Source: an uncultured Clostridia bacterium
GTDB lineage: Bacteria > Bacillota > Clostridia > TANB77 > CAG-508
Direction of reading: 5' to 3'
Length of the DNA: 41,255 nt
Assembly (NCBI GenBank): GCA_934120045.1
Contig: CAKOTF010000011.1
Location: 1-41,255, forward strand
Below, one piece after another: positions 34,481-41,255 of this stretch. How positions within the stretch are numbered: the first letter of the stretch is position 1; each line of letters begins with the position of its first letter. The translations under genes and the position numbers were made by a program. Below the pieces are notes generated by a model that saw only the letters and a list, made by a program, of their open reading frames with translations, searched no databases and was not told where the DNA came from.

Positions 34481-34507
34481 GATATAAACAAATGAGAGGA
34501 GCATAAA

Positions 34508-36013
34508 ATGGGAGATGAAATAAAATATTCTGAAGGTCAAAGAAACCAAATATATGAAAAATACTTAAGGCCTTTAAATTTAAAAATTTCACAAATATTG
34601 TTATATGATACAAATGCAGCAGCTGATTTTCTAAACAAATATAATAACTTACTTCAAAAAACAAGTGACTCAGAATTATTAGATAAAATTACAGAATTAG
34701 AGTTAGAAATTGAACAATATGAAAAAACATTAGGAAAAGAAAAAAATTTCCAAGATAAAAGTTCTATTATAATTGGACAAGTTGAAGAATTATTATATGA
34801 AAGTGAACAATTGACATTAGAAGAGTTCGAAAAAGAAGTACACAGTTTAGTACAAAGATATAGAGAAAATTTTTCTGGTTACAGTTTAGAAGAAAGAGAT
34901 TCTTTAGAGGCTAAAATTTATGAATTACAAGCAAGATTAATTTTAAAAAGAGTAAATCAAGAATATCCTGAAAAAATAGATATTTCACAAGAAGATGAAA
35001 TAGGGATTATGATATACTTAAACAGAGAAATTACTAGATTGCAACAAAGTAAAAATCCAAAAATAAAAAATTATGTTGAAAAAATAAAGTATGAACTTAT
35101 GGGTGGAACAGAGGCTATACATAATAGTGAAATATGGAAAGTATTAAGCTATGCACAAAGAGAGAGGTTTGAAGAAAAAGATGAAAATCTTTCAAAAAGT
35201 AAATCATTAATTCGTGTGAAAACAAAGAATAATTCAGTAGTTAATGTGAAAAATAGAAGTATTTTTTCGATTTTTAGAAAAGAGCCACAAATACCACTGA
35301 CTGAAAGAGACTTATCTAAAATTTCAATTGATTGGTTAGCAAAATATATTCCAAAAGATATGTTGCAAGAATTGGAAGCTGATAGAAATAAAGAAGAAAA
35401 TAATATAAGAGACAAAGAATATTTGCCAGATCCTAAAGCTCCGATATATGAAATGATTAAATCAGTAACTAGATTTGGAATACCAAATAGAAAAGATTAT
35501 GTGCTTCAAGATGAAAATGGAAGTAAAATATATATTTTTATTGAAGATCATTTATCATCTAACTTATATTGGACTAGTATAGTTATGGAAGCTGGAAGCA
35601 TAAAAGTAGTGAAAAATTATAGTACTCAATTAGAGTTTAAAGAGAGGGGAGTTCCTAGACATTTAAATGCAATTTTAAATCTGGCTCAGATTATAGATAG
35701 ATGTTTTAATACTGATTTTCAACAACAATTATTAAGAGAAGTAAAAGAATGTTGGATAGAAAGAACTAAAAAGCCAAAACTGTTTAAAAAATTAGAGAAA
35801 AGCTTATATAAGATGCGTAATGAATATGGAAGAACAAAATTAGATTTTTTCGCATCAGAAGAAAGAAAAAGAGAAAATTTTTACAGACAATATAGATTAC
35901 AAGAATGGATAAAAGTAAATCCAGAAGATTTAACAAATGATAATGAAAAAAATAATATGAGTAATGAAGTGATTCAAGAAAAGGAACAAGGAGGAGAAAA
36001 TGCCAAGGAATGA
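34508..36013 (+). CDS. Unknown ~500-residue protein, copy 2
   Basis: 501 residues, paralogue of the protein at 31506. Residues 1-~325 and the last ~75 match closely. The module at ~326-425 is strongly diverged and of different length (for example YVLQDENGSKIYIFIEDH against YVLRGENDSEIYIDIGEQ, then little similarity up to LAQIIDRCF). Loss of three residues near 252 and of part of the linker before KPKLFK explains the size difference. GAGAGGAG precedes the ATG. The stop overlaps the gatB copy 2 start by 14 nt, as in unit 1. Function unknown; the pattern suggests a conserved scaffold with a changing recognition module. Confidence 0.85.
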   Translation: MGDEIKYSEGQRNQIYEKYLRPLNLKISQILLYDTNAAADFLNKYNNLLQKTSDSELLDKITELELEIEQYEKTLGKEKNFQDKSSIIIGQVEELLYESEQLTLEEFEKEVHSLVQRYRENFSGYSLEERDSLEAKIYELQARLILKRVNQEYPEKIDISQEDEIGIMIYLNREITRLQQSKNPKIKNYVEKIKYELMGGTEAIHNSEIWKVLSYAQRERFEEKDENLSKSKSLIRVKTKNNSVVNVKNRSIFSIFRKEPQIPLTERDLSKISIDWLAKYIPKDMLQELEADRNKEENNIRDKEYLPDPKAPIYEMIKSVTRFGIPNRKDYVLQDENGSKIYIFIEDHLSSNLYWTSIVMEAGSIKVVKNYSTQLEFKERGVPRHLNAILNLAQIIDRCFNTDFQQQLLREVKECWIERTKKPKLFKKLEKSLYKMRNEYGRTKLDFFASEERKRENFYRQYRLQEWIKVNPEDLTNDNEKNNMSNEVIQEKEQGGENAKE

Positions 36014-37439
36014 TTATGAAGTTGTAATGGGCTTAGAAGTCCATGCAGAATTAGCAACAAAAACCAAAATATTTTGTAGTTGCCCAACAAAATTTGGTGC
36101 AGCTCCAAATACATAAGTATGTCCAGTATGTATGGCAATGCCTGGAACATTACCAACATTAAATGAAAAAGTAGTAGAATATGCAGTAAAAGCTGGACTT
36201 GCTACACATTGTACAATATCAAGAGATAGTAAAAATGATAGAAAAAACTATTTCTATCCAGATACACCAAGAGCATATCAGATTTCACAATTTGATAAAC
36301 CATTATGTGAGCATGGATATATAGAAATAGAAACAAGTCAAGGAAAAAAGAAAATAGGAATAACACGTATTCATATTGAAGATGATGCTGGAAAGTTAGA
36401 TCATGATGATTTGGCTGGAGGAGCTCTTATAGATTTGAATAGAGCTGGAGTTCCATTAATAGAAATTGTATCAGAACCAGATTTTAGATCAATAGAAGAA
36501 GTTGATGCATATTTAAGAAAATTAAAATCAATACTTGAATATGTAGAAGTATCAGACTGTAAGATGGAAGAAGGATCTTTCAGAGCAGATGTTAACACAT
36601 CAATTCGTCCAATTGGTTCAGAAAAACTTGGCACAAGAACAGAAATGAAAAATATGAACTCATTTAGAAGTATAACAAGAGCACTTGAATATGAAATAGG
36701 TAGACAAGTTGAAGTTATAGATAATGGGGGAGTTGTTGATCAAGAAACCTTAAGATGGGATGAAGTATCAGGAAAGACATTTTCAATGAGAGATAAGGAA
36801 AATGCACAAGATTATAGGTATTTTCCAGAACCTGATTTAGTTGCAATAAAATTATCAGAAGAATATATTGAAAATATTAGAAAAACATTGCCAGAAATGC
36901 CAGAAAGTAGAAAAGAAAGATATTTAAGAGATTATAAATTATCTGAAAAAGATGCTGGAATAATAACATCTTCAAAATATTTATCAGATTTATTTGAAAA
37001 AGCTTCTGAAATATGTGGAAATTATAAAGCAGTAAATAACTGGATAATTTCAGATATTTCAAGAATATTAAATGAAACAGAAATGGATCCTAAAGAAATA
37101 CCATTTGATGCAAAACAATTAGCTAAATTAGTAACATTAATAGATAAAGGAACAATTAGTTCAAGCATCGGCAAAAAAGTATTAATAGAATTATTTGAAA
37201 ATCCAAGAGATCCAGAAGATATTATAAAAGAAAAAGGTTGGATACAGATTTCAGATGAGGGAGCAATCAAAGAAGTTGTATTAAAGATTATTGAAGCAAA
37301 TCCTCAATCTGTTGCAGATTTTAAAGCTGGTAAAGATAGAGCATTAGGATTTTTAGTTGGACAAGCTATGAAAGAAACAAAAGGAAAAGCAAATCCTCAA
37401 ATGCTTAACAAAATGTTTGCAGAAGAATTGAAGAAATAA
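36000..37439 (+). CDS. gatB: Aspartyl/glutamyl-tRNA amidotransferase subunit B, full length but with in-frame TAA at codon 39
   Basis: Start ATG 36000-36002 with GGAGGAG. Reading through the TAA (36114-36116) gives 479 residues, the normal GatB length: N-terminal GLEVHAELATKTK and CSC, then the TAA, then CPVC (the second Cys pair of the metal site), the kinase-like domain (SDCKMEEGSFRADVN, DYRYFPEPDLV), the helical domain and the C-terminal YqeY-like tail (GFLVGQAMKETKGKANP). Without readthrough, only a 38-residue peptide or an N-truncated 435-residue product from ATG 36132 is possible. Since this is the only gatB with a complete 3' end here, the cell must read through, reinitiate, have another gatB, or not need it. 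The identical TAA in copy 1 argues against a random sequencing error. Confidence 0.85.
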
Positions 37440-37468
37440 AAAAATTGCCATTATGGCAATTTTTTTTA
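37437..37468. terminator. Bidirectional terminator after gatB
   Basis: ATTGCCA (37444-37450) and TGGCAAT (37454-37460), extended by A/T pairs, with eight T following; the opposite strand also has a T run. It serves gatB and probably htpX. Confidence 0.88.
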
Positions 37469-37474
37469 TAGTAG

Positions 37475-37570
37475 GAAAGTTCTCCTTGTAGTAGAACTTT
37501 CTGTACTATATAAATATGGCGAGTCTTAGATTTTCTTAAAATTTTCATTTGATAGAAAAACTTAGACTCG
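37475..37570. repeat. Two further hairpins between gatB and htpX
   Basis: GAAAGTTCT (37475-37483) pairs with AGAACTTTC (37493-37501). GCGAGTCT (from ~37519) pairs with AGACTCGC (~37564-37571), followed on the plus strand by TTTTTT. No gene lies between them. They could be a small RNA with its terminator or stacked terminators. Confidence 0.5.
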
Positions 37571-37578
37571 CTTTTTTA

Positions 37579-38472
37579 CTATTTTAAATTTCTTAAAGCT
37601 TCAATTCTTGCTTCTGTACTTGGATGTGTAGACCACAAATCAGAAGATTTTTTCTTATTTCTAAAAGGATTTGCAATATACATATTTTCAGTAGCCTTAT
37701 TAGCAACTTTTAATTCATTTGGATCAGCTGAAATTTTTTCAAGGGCAGAAATCAAACCATCTGGATTTCTAGTAAATTCAATAGCAGTAGCATCTGCTAA
37801 AAATTCTCTTTTTCTTGAAATTGCAAGTTGCATAAGCTGACCAAATATTGGAGCTAAGATTAAGAATATTAATCCAATTAGCATAATAATGGCATTACCA
37901 TTATTATCATTATCTCTATCACGTCCACGTCTACCACCATAAAAAGAAATTCTAGTAAACCAATCAGATAAAATTACAACAAATCCTATCATAACAGAAA
38001 CAACTGCAGATAAAAGAATATCATAATTTTTAATATGAGACATTTCATGTGCTAAAACACCTTCAAGTTCATAATATTCAAGTTTTTCTAATAAACCAGT
38101 TGTGACACATATTACAGCATGCTTAGGATTTCTTCCGGTTGCAAAAGCGTTTGGTTGAGCATCTTCTATAACATATAATTGAGGCTTTTCTTGTAAACCT
38201 GCTGAAATAACTAAAGAATCCAAAATATTTACTAATTTTAAATCTTCCTCTTTTGTTGCTGGTCTTGCATTATTTAATTTTAAAACAATTTTATCACTAT
38301 AATAATATGAGCCCCATGTTGATACAATTGCAAAAATCATAGCAATTATAATAGAAAGTTCACCTAAATCTAGAGCCATACAAATATAATAAACAATTAC
38401 TGCAATAAATGCTAAAAATAATAAAACTATAAACCATGATTTTATTTTATTTTTCTTTATATCTTCAAACAT
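37579..38472 (-). CDS. htpX: Protease HtpX homologue (M48 family zinc metallopeptidase)
   Basis: 297 residues, normal length. Two N-terminal membrane helices (~12-31 and ~38-56), the zinc motif H142-E-M-S-H146 in GVLAHEMSHIKNYD, two further helices (~153-170 and ~195-215), and the third-ligand region KREFLADATAIEFT. NAFATGRNPKHAVICVTTGLL is a family hallmark. HtpX degrades misfolded membrane proteins under stress. It follows lemA after 60 bp with a hairpin between; this pairing is common. The start at 38472 follows AGGAGAAAAAT. Confidence 0.94.
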   Translation of the reverse strand: MFEDIKKNKIKSWFIVLLFLAFIAVIVYYICMALDLGELSIIIAMIFAIVSTWGSYYYSDKIVLKLNNARPATKEEDLKLVNILDSLVISAGLQEKPQLYVIEDAQPNAFATGRNPKHAVICVTTGLLEKLEYYELEGVLAHEMSHIKNYDILLSAVVSVMIGFVVILSDWFTRISFYGGRRGRDRDNDNNGNAIIMLIGLIFLILAPIFGQLMQLAISRKREFLADATAIEFTRNPDGLISALEKISADPNELKVANKATENMYIANPFRNKKKSSDLWSTHPSTEARIEALRNLK

Positions 38473-38503
38473 ATTTTTCTCCTACTAATAATTTATAATA
38501 TTA

Positions 38504-38527
38504 AAGGATAGAAAAAATTCTATCCTT
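38504..38527 (-). repeat. Hairpin between lemA and htpX
   Basis: AAGGATAGAA (38504-38513) pairs perfectly with TTCTATCCTT (38518-38527). On the minus strand only a weak T/A-rich tail follows, so it could be a leaky terminator or a processing site that lowers htpX relative to lemA. Confidence 0.55.
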
Positions 38528-38531
38528 AACA

Positions 38532-39086
38532 TTATTTACTAAAATCAACTTTAACATTTTTTCTTGCTTCATCACTTTCTGTTGCAAATAATTCTTTCTT
38601 TTGAAAATTAAACATTCCAGCAACTAAGTTTGAAGGGAAAAGCTCTAATTTTGTATTATATCTTGTTACGCTATCATTATAAAATTGTCTAGAAAAAGAA
38701 ATTTTATTTTCTGTGTTGCGTAATTCTTCAGATAAATCAGCAAAATTTGTATTTGCTTTTAATTCTGGATAATTTTCAGAAACTGCCATAATTGTTTTTA
38801 ATGTGCTTGAAAGTTCTCCATCTAATTTTGCTTTTTCTCCAACTGAAGAAGTATTTGCCCAAGATGTTCTTAATTTTGCTATTTTTTCAAATGTTTCAGA
38901 TTCATGAGTCATATATCCTTTTACAGTTTCAACAAAATTAGGTATTAAATCAAATCTTCTTTGTAGTTGTACATCAATTTGACTCCAAGCATTTTCAACT
39001 TTTTGTCTAGATGAAATTAATCCATTATATACACTTACTATCCATGCAATAATTAATACAACAACTATTAAAATAATCCATCCCAT
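38532..39086 (-). CDS. LemA family protein
   Basis: 184 residues, normal length. One N-terminal membrane helix (~2-20) and a helical extracytoplasmic domain with the family signature NGLISSRQKVENAWSQIDVQLQRR, then DLIPNFVETVKGYMTHE. The C-terminal part includes RQFYNDSVTRYNTKLELFPSNLVA. LemA proteins are of unclear function but commonly sit next to htpX-type proteases. AAGGAGGTA precedes the ATG at 39086. First gene of the minus-strand pair. Confidence 0.94.
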   Translation of the reverse strand: MGWIILIVVVLIIAWIVSVYNGLISSRQKVENAWSQIDVQLQRRFDLIPNFVETVKGYMTHESETFEKIAKLRTSWANTSSVGEKAKLDGELSSTLKTIMAVSENYPELKANTNFADLSEELRNTENKISFSRQFYNDSVTRYNTKLELFPSNLVAGMFNFQKKELFATESDEARKNVKVDFSK

Positions 39087-39275
39087 AAAAATACCTCCTT
39101 ATGAAATATATATTATCATATAATAATATTTTTTACAATACAAAATAAATAATATCTAAAACTTTAAAACTTTCTAAAGAAATTTTTGGAATTTTCTCAG
39201 TACAAGCAACATATAATATAATGTTAGCAAGTAATGGCAAGACTTACGGAAAGTTATAACAAAAAAATAAAAAAT

Positions 39276-39304
39276 TTGACAAGAAAACAAAAAATGTGTA
39301 TAAT
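39276..39304 (+). promoter_or_regulatory. Consensus sigmaA promoter
   Basis: Exact TTGACA (39276-39281), 17-bp spacer, exact TATAAT (39299-39304). It fixes the start of the next gene at 39330, since the upstream in-frame ATG at 39234 precedes the promoter. Confidence 0.85.
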
Positions 39305-39329
39305 AAATTTGTCGTTAAAAGGAGGTTTT

Positions 39330-40280
39330 ATGATTTTTATGGATAAAAAAGATAAAGCATCTATTTCTATTATGAAAATCATTGGTGTAAGTTTGATAAT
39401 AATACTTTTGCTAGGTGTAACTGTAAGAGCTACGGAAGCAAATATTAGAACTGTTGAGATAACTTTGGCAAATGGATATAAGATGTCTGTTATAACATCA
39501 AAAACAAATGTATATGAAATATTAGAAGATAATAATATTTTTGTAGAAGAAGACGAAAGAGTAAGTCCAGGTTTAGATGATGACATAAATGAAAGTAATA
39601 AAATAGTTATTACCAATAAATCTGTTCAAGAAGTTCAAATTGCAAAAATTTCTGAAAGTGGAATTGAAACAACATTAGAAGAAATATTAAAAGGATATTC
39701 ACCAATAGTAGAAAAAATAGAAGTAGAACAAGAAATAATACCATATGAAACAATTACAAAAGATGCCTCACAAGGTGCAACAGATACAAAAAATAGAGTA
39801 ATTCAACAAGGTCAAGACGGATTAAAAGAAGTAACATATAAAACAAAATACCAAAATGACGAACAAATAGAAAAAATAGTTCTTTCAGAAGAAATTATAA
39901 AAGAGCCTATTGATAGAATTGTACAAGTACAAAAGAATATTGTAACAACATCAAGATCTGGATATGAAAGAACACAAACAACAGGAAATAAAGTTGGAGA
40001 AACAAGAATATTTAAAGTAACGGCATATTGTTCTTGTGCAAAATGTTGCGGTAAAACAAATGGAATAACAGCATCTGGAACAAAAGCAACAGCAGGAAGA
40101 ACAGTTGCTACATCTAGCCAATTTTCATTTGGAACACAATTAGATATAGGTGGATACACATATACTGTAGAAGATAGAGGAGGAGCTATTCAAGGGAATA
40201 GAATAGATGTATACATGAATTCACATGCAGAAGCATTAGCATGGGGAGTTAGATATTTACCAGTTACAGTTGTAGAATAA
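39330..40280 (+). CDS. YabE-like cell-wall protein with DUF348, G5 and 3D domains
   Basis: 316 residues; AAAGGAGG directly precedes the ATG. A signal-anchor helix (~14-32) is followed by a DUF348-like domain (~38-85, VEITLANGYKMSVITSKTNVYEIL), a G5 domain (~125-205, EVEQEIIPYETITKD and GLKEVTYKTKY) and a C-terminal 3D domain (~235-316, FKVTAYCSCAKCCGKTNG). This is the layout of YabE and clostridial resuscitation-promoting-factor analogues that cleave peptidoglycan. Two of the three conserved Asp are present (VEDRGGAIQGNRIDVYM); the first (usual VAVDP) is replaced in VATSSQFSFG. It may thus be altered in activity. Monocistronic, with its own promoter and terminator. Confidence 0.9.
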   Translation: MIFMDKKDKASISIMKIIGVSLIIILLLGVTVRATEANIRTVEITLANGYKMSVITSKTNVYEILEDNNIFVEEDERVSPGLDDDINESNKIVITNKSVQEVQIAKISESGIETTLEEILKGYSPIVEKIEVEQEIIPYETITKDASQGATDTKNRVIQQGQDGLKEVTYKTKYQNDEQIEKIVLSEEIIKEPIDRIVQVQKNIVTTSRSGYERTQTTGNKVGETRIFKVTAYCSCAKCCGKTNGITASGTKATAGRTVATSSQFSFGTQLDIGGYTYTVEDRGGAIQGNRIDVYMNSHAEALAWGVRYLPVTVVE

Positions 40281-40301
40281 ATTTTAAATAATATAATACA
40301 G

Positions 40302-40345
40302 AAAATTTATAGTAAAGAGATAATTCAATACTATAAATTTTTTTT
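40302..40345 (+). terminator. Rho-independent terminator
   Basis: AAATTTATAGTA (40303-40314) pairs with TACTATAAATTT (40329-40340), followed by a T run. Confidence 0.85.
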
Positions 40346-40591
40346 GCTTTCAAGAATAAGAATTATTAAAAGAATAACATTCACAAATGTATATTAAAAT
40401 GAAAAGTGATAGAGATATCTTGTTTTTTGCTGCTGAGGGAAGTTTGACTTAGTTGTGCAATATGTAATTATTAAAGTTATTTATTATATGAAGAAATGAC
40501 GAGATAAAAAATGTTTTGGGCAAGTGATATTATCAAGTGATAGTATAAATAAAATATCAAACAAATTAAAAAATGAAAAAGGAGAAGATAA

Positions 40592-40705
40592 ATTAGAAAA
40601 CTATTGTTTGAAAGAAAAAAATCAGTTATTTTAATTGATACCCCAAAATCAAATTCATCTGTAAGAGATATACCAATAAAGAAAAAATTTTTGGAAAAGC
40701 TGTAG
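40592..40705 (+). pseudogene. Remnant of a tyrosine recombinase/phage integrase
   Basis: Frame from 40592 to TAG 40703-40705 reads ...ERKKSVILIDTPKSNSSVRDIP..., then IKKKFLEKL. The TPKxxSSxRxIP pattern is the conserved region of tyrosine integrases between the first catalytic Arg and the HxxR box. No start, no catalytic residues and no continuation are visible in any frame that I could follow, so it is decayed. The 40281-40998 interval otherwise holds the terminator and the inverted-repeat segment at 40734. Confidence 0.6.
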
Positions 40706-40733
40706 AGAATATAAGTAGATAACAAAAATGTCG

Positions 40734-40914
40734 TTAAGTATTTTACTTTATGCTAAATTTCTAATAAAATAATATCAATAAAAATTGTTGATGTCAACTA
40801 AAAGAATTAAATTACAAAAAAATTATATATTTTTTTATTCTTTACAAATTATTTCAAACTCCCTGAAAAATCAAACATTAATACATTATAAAAATCATAA
40901 AGTAAAATACTTAA
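40734..40914. repeat. 181-bp segment bounded by perfect 19-bp inverted repeats (candidate invertible promoter)
   Basis: The left repeat TTAAGTATTTTACTTTATG (40734-40752) is the exact reverse complement of the right repeat (40896-40914). The 143-bp interior has no ORF of note but contains a promoter on the minus strand. The right repeat ends 84 bp before the prepilin-like gene. Size and layout match tyrosine-recombinase switches in Clostridia, and a recombinase remnant lies just upstream. A MITE is an alternative; no target-site duplication is evident. Confidence 0.6.
40769..40797 (-). promoter_or_regulatory. SigmaA-type promoter inside the inverted-repeat segment, pointing left
   Basis: On the minus strand: TTGACA (plus 40792-40797), 17-bp spacer, TATTAT (plus 40769-40774). 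In the present orientation it faces away from the gene at 40999. After inversion at the repeats it would face it, with a start near 40886 and a leader of about 110 nt. Confidence 0.6.
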
Positions 40915-40998
40915 AGAAATTAAAATCGTATTGATAAATAGTCATTTAGGTAAATGAAATTAAATAAAAAATGCTAAAAAATATGGGGGAAAAATAAT

Positions 40999-41255
40999 AT
41001 GTCAATTCGAAAAACAAAGGAAAAAGGAATAACCTTAATAGCATTAGTAATAACGATAATAGTAATATTGGTGCTAGCAGGAGTAACTATATCAACTATG
41101 CAAGGAAATTCAGGAATAATTTCGAAAGCAGATGAGTCAAAGAGTCAGACTGAAAGAAAAGAAGTAATAGAAAAAGCGAAGATGACAATATCGGAAAAGG
41201 TAGTTGATAATGGAGGAAATGAATTAACAAGAAGTGAATTAAAGGAGATATTAGA
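40999..41255 (+). CDS. Prepilin-like surface protein, N-terminal part (runs off the window)
   Basis: The first 85 residues are visible. The N-terminus (MSIRKTKEKGITLIALVITI, then IVILVLAGVTIST) is a type IV prepilin/pseudopilin leader: short basic peptide, cleavage after Gly10, and a long hydrophobic helix. Residue +5 after cleavage is not the usual Glu, as in many clostridial proteins of this type. The rest is a charged helix (SKADESKSQTERKEVIEKAK). ATATGGGGGAAAAATAAT before the ATG supplies a GGGGG ribosome binding site. No promoter is visible between the inverted repeat and the gene, which fits control by the upstream invertible segment. Confidence 0.85.
   Translation, partial: MSIRKTKEKGITLIALVITIIVILVLAGVTISTMQGNSGIISKADESKSQTERKEVIEKAKMTISEKVVDNGGNELTRSELKEIL

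Larger units (their letters stand above)
34052..37022 (+). repeat. Tandem duplication, unit 2
   Basis: Second copy of the 30869-34051 unit, 2971 bp. From 34071 it aligns with gatA at an offset of exactly 3000 bp, with the unknown gene at 3002 and gatB at 2972. gatA- and gatB-derived parts differ at few, mostly synonymous, positions. The unknown gene differs far more. Confidence 0.9.

Noticed and set aside
33142..36116. Genome-wide reassignment of TAA to Gln
   Set aside because: Many genes in the window end in TAA exactly where their families end (spo0A, smc, gatA, htpX and others), and no other conserved gene has an internal TAA.
39234..39329. Upstream extension of the YabE-like gene to an ATG at 39234
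   Set aside because: It would place the start ahead of a perfect promoter; AAAGGAGG and the signal anchor fix the start at 39330.
40281..40733. Functional small genes in the integrase remnant region
   Set aside because: Frames are short, have no good ribosome binding sites and are interrupted; only the TPKSNSSVRDIP segment is recognisable.
40734..40914. MITE or other small transposable element
   Set aside because: No target-site duplication was found and no second copy occurs in the window; the internal promoter and the position before a surface gene fit a switch better. Not excluded.

Overview
The window is very AT-rich DNA from a Gram-positive, spore-forming Firmicute, most likely an uncultured Clostridia lineage. 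The evidence is a canonical Spo0A, a broken bofA, two YtaF-type sporulation membrane proteins, GatCAB, a clostridial SMC, near-exclusive AGA arginine codons and strong AGGAGG ribosome binding sites. TAA, TAG and TGA all end genes normally, so the genetic code looks standard. No rRNA, CRISPR array or intact insertion sequence was seen.

Layout. 1-2552: start of a leftward gene, then a 5'-truncated-looking repeat protein and a small acidic protein. 2587-6817: dGTPase-like HD hydrolase, a Spo0A-like paralogue, a 16-codon micro-ORF in its own small transcription unit, and an AgrC-like GHKL kinase. 6833-12294: YtqA-type radical SAM protein, two membrane proteins, a NatAB-type ABC exporter, and a small membrane protein with foreign codon use and a structured leader. 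12427-17867: smc, two tandem YtaF-like genes, and a small multidrug-export-family protein. 17935-19348: tRNA-Gln and tRNA-His on the minus strand, then spo0A with a 0A box. 19511-23701: a MATE exporter fused to a cytidylate-kinase-like domain behind an attenuator-like leader, a two-domain ThyX-like protein, and a small membrane protein. 23759-28378: a four-gene operon (substrate-binding/VWA fusion, XpaC, second substrate-binding protein, TelA). 28460-29620: frameshifted bofA, a small odd gene and tRNA-Gly. 29697-37468: the gatCAB operon, rearranged by a tandem duplication. 37579-40345: htpX-lemA and a YabE-like cell-wall protein with G5 and 3D domains. 40345-41255: a decayed tyrosine recombinase, a 181-bp segment bounded by perfect 19-bp inverted repeats, and the start of a prepilin-like surface gene.

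Most notable points. (1) The 181-bp segment contains a TTGACA-N17-TATTAT promoter that now points away from the prepilin-like gene. It has the architecture of a phase-variable invertible promoter in the OFF state. (2) Both gatB copies carry the same in-frame TAA at codon 39, where the family has a conserved Gln. (3) A roughly 3-kb unit (gatA 3' end, unknown ~500-aa gene, gatB) is tandemly duplicated; the gat parts are almost identical while the unknown gene has diversified in one internal module. (4) A Spo0A-like regulator, a micro-peptide and an AgrC-like kinase lie side by side. (5) The VWA/SBP/XpaC/TelA operon looks like an incompletely described envelope stress or sensing system.

All calls come from reading the sequence. 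Family assignments rest on recognised motifs, not on database searches.
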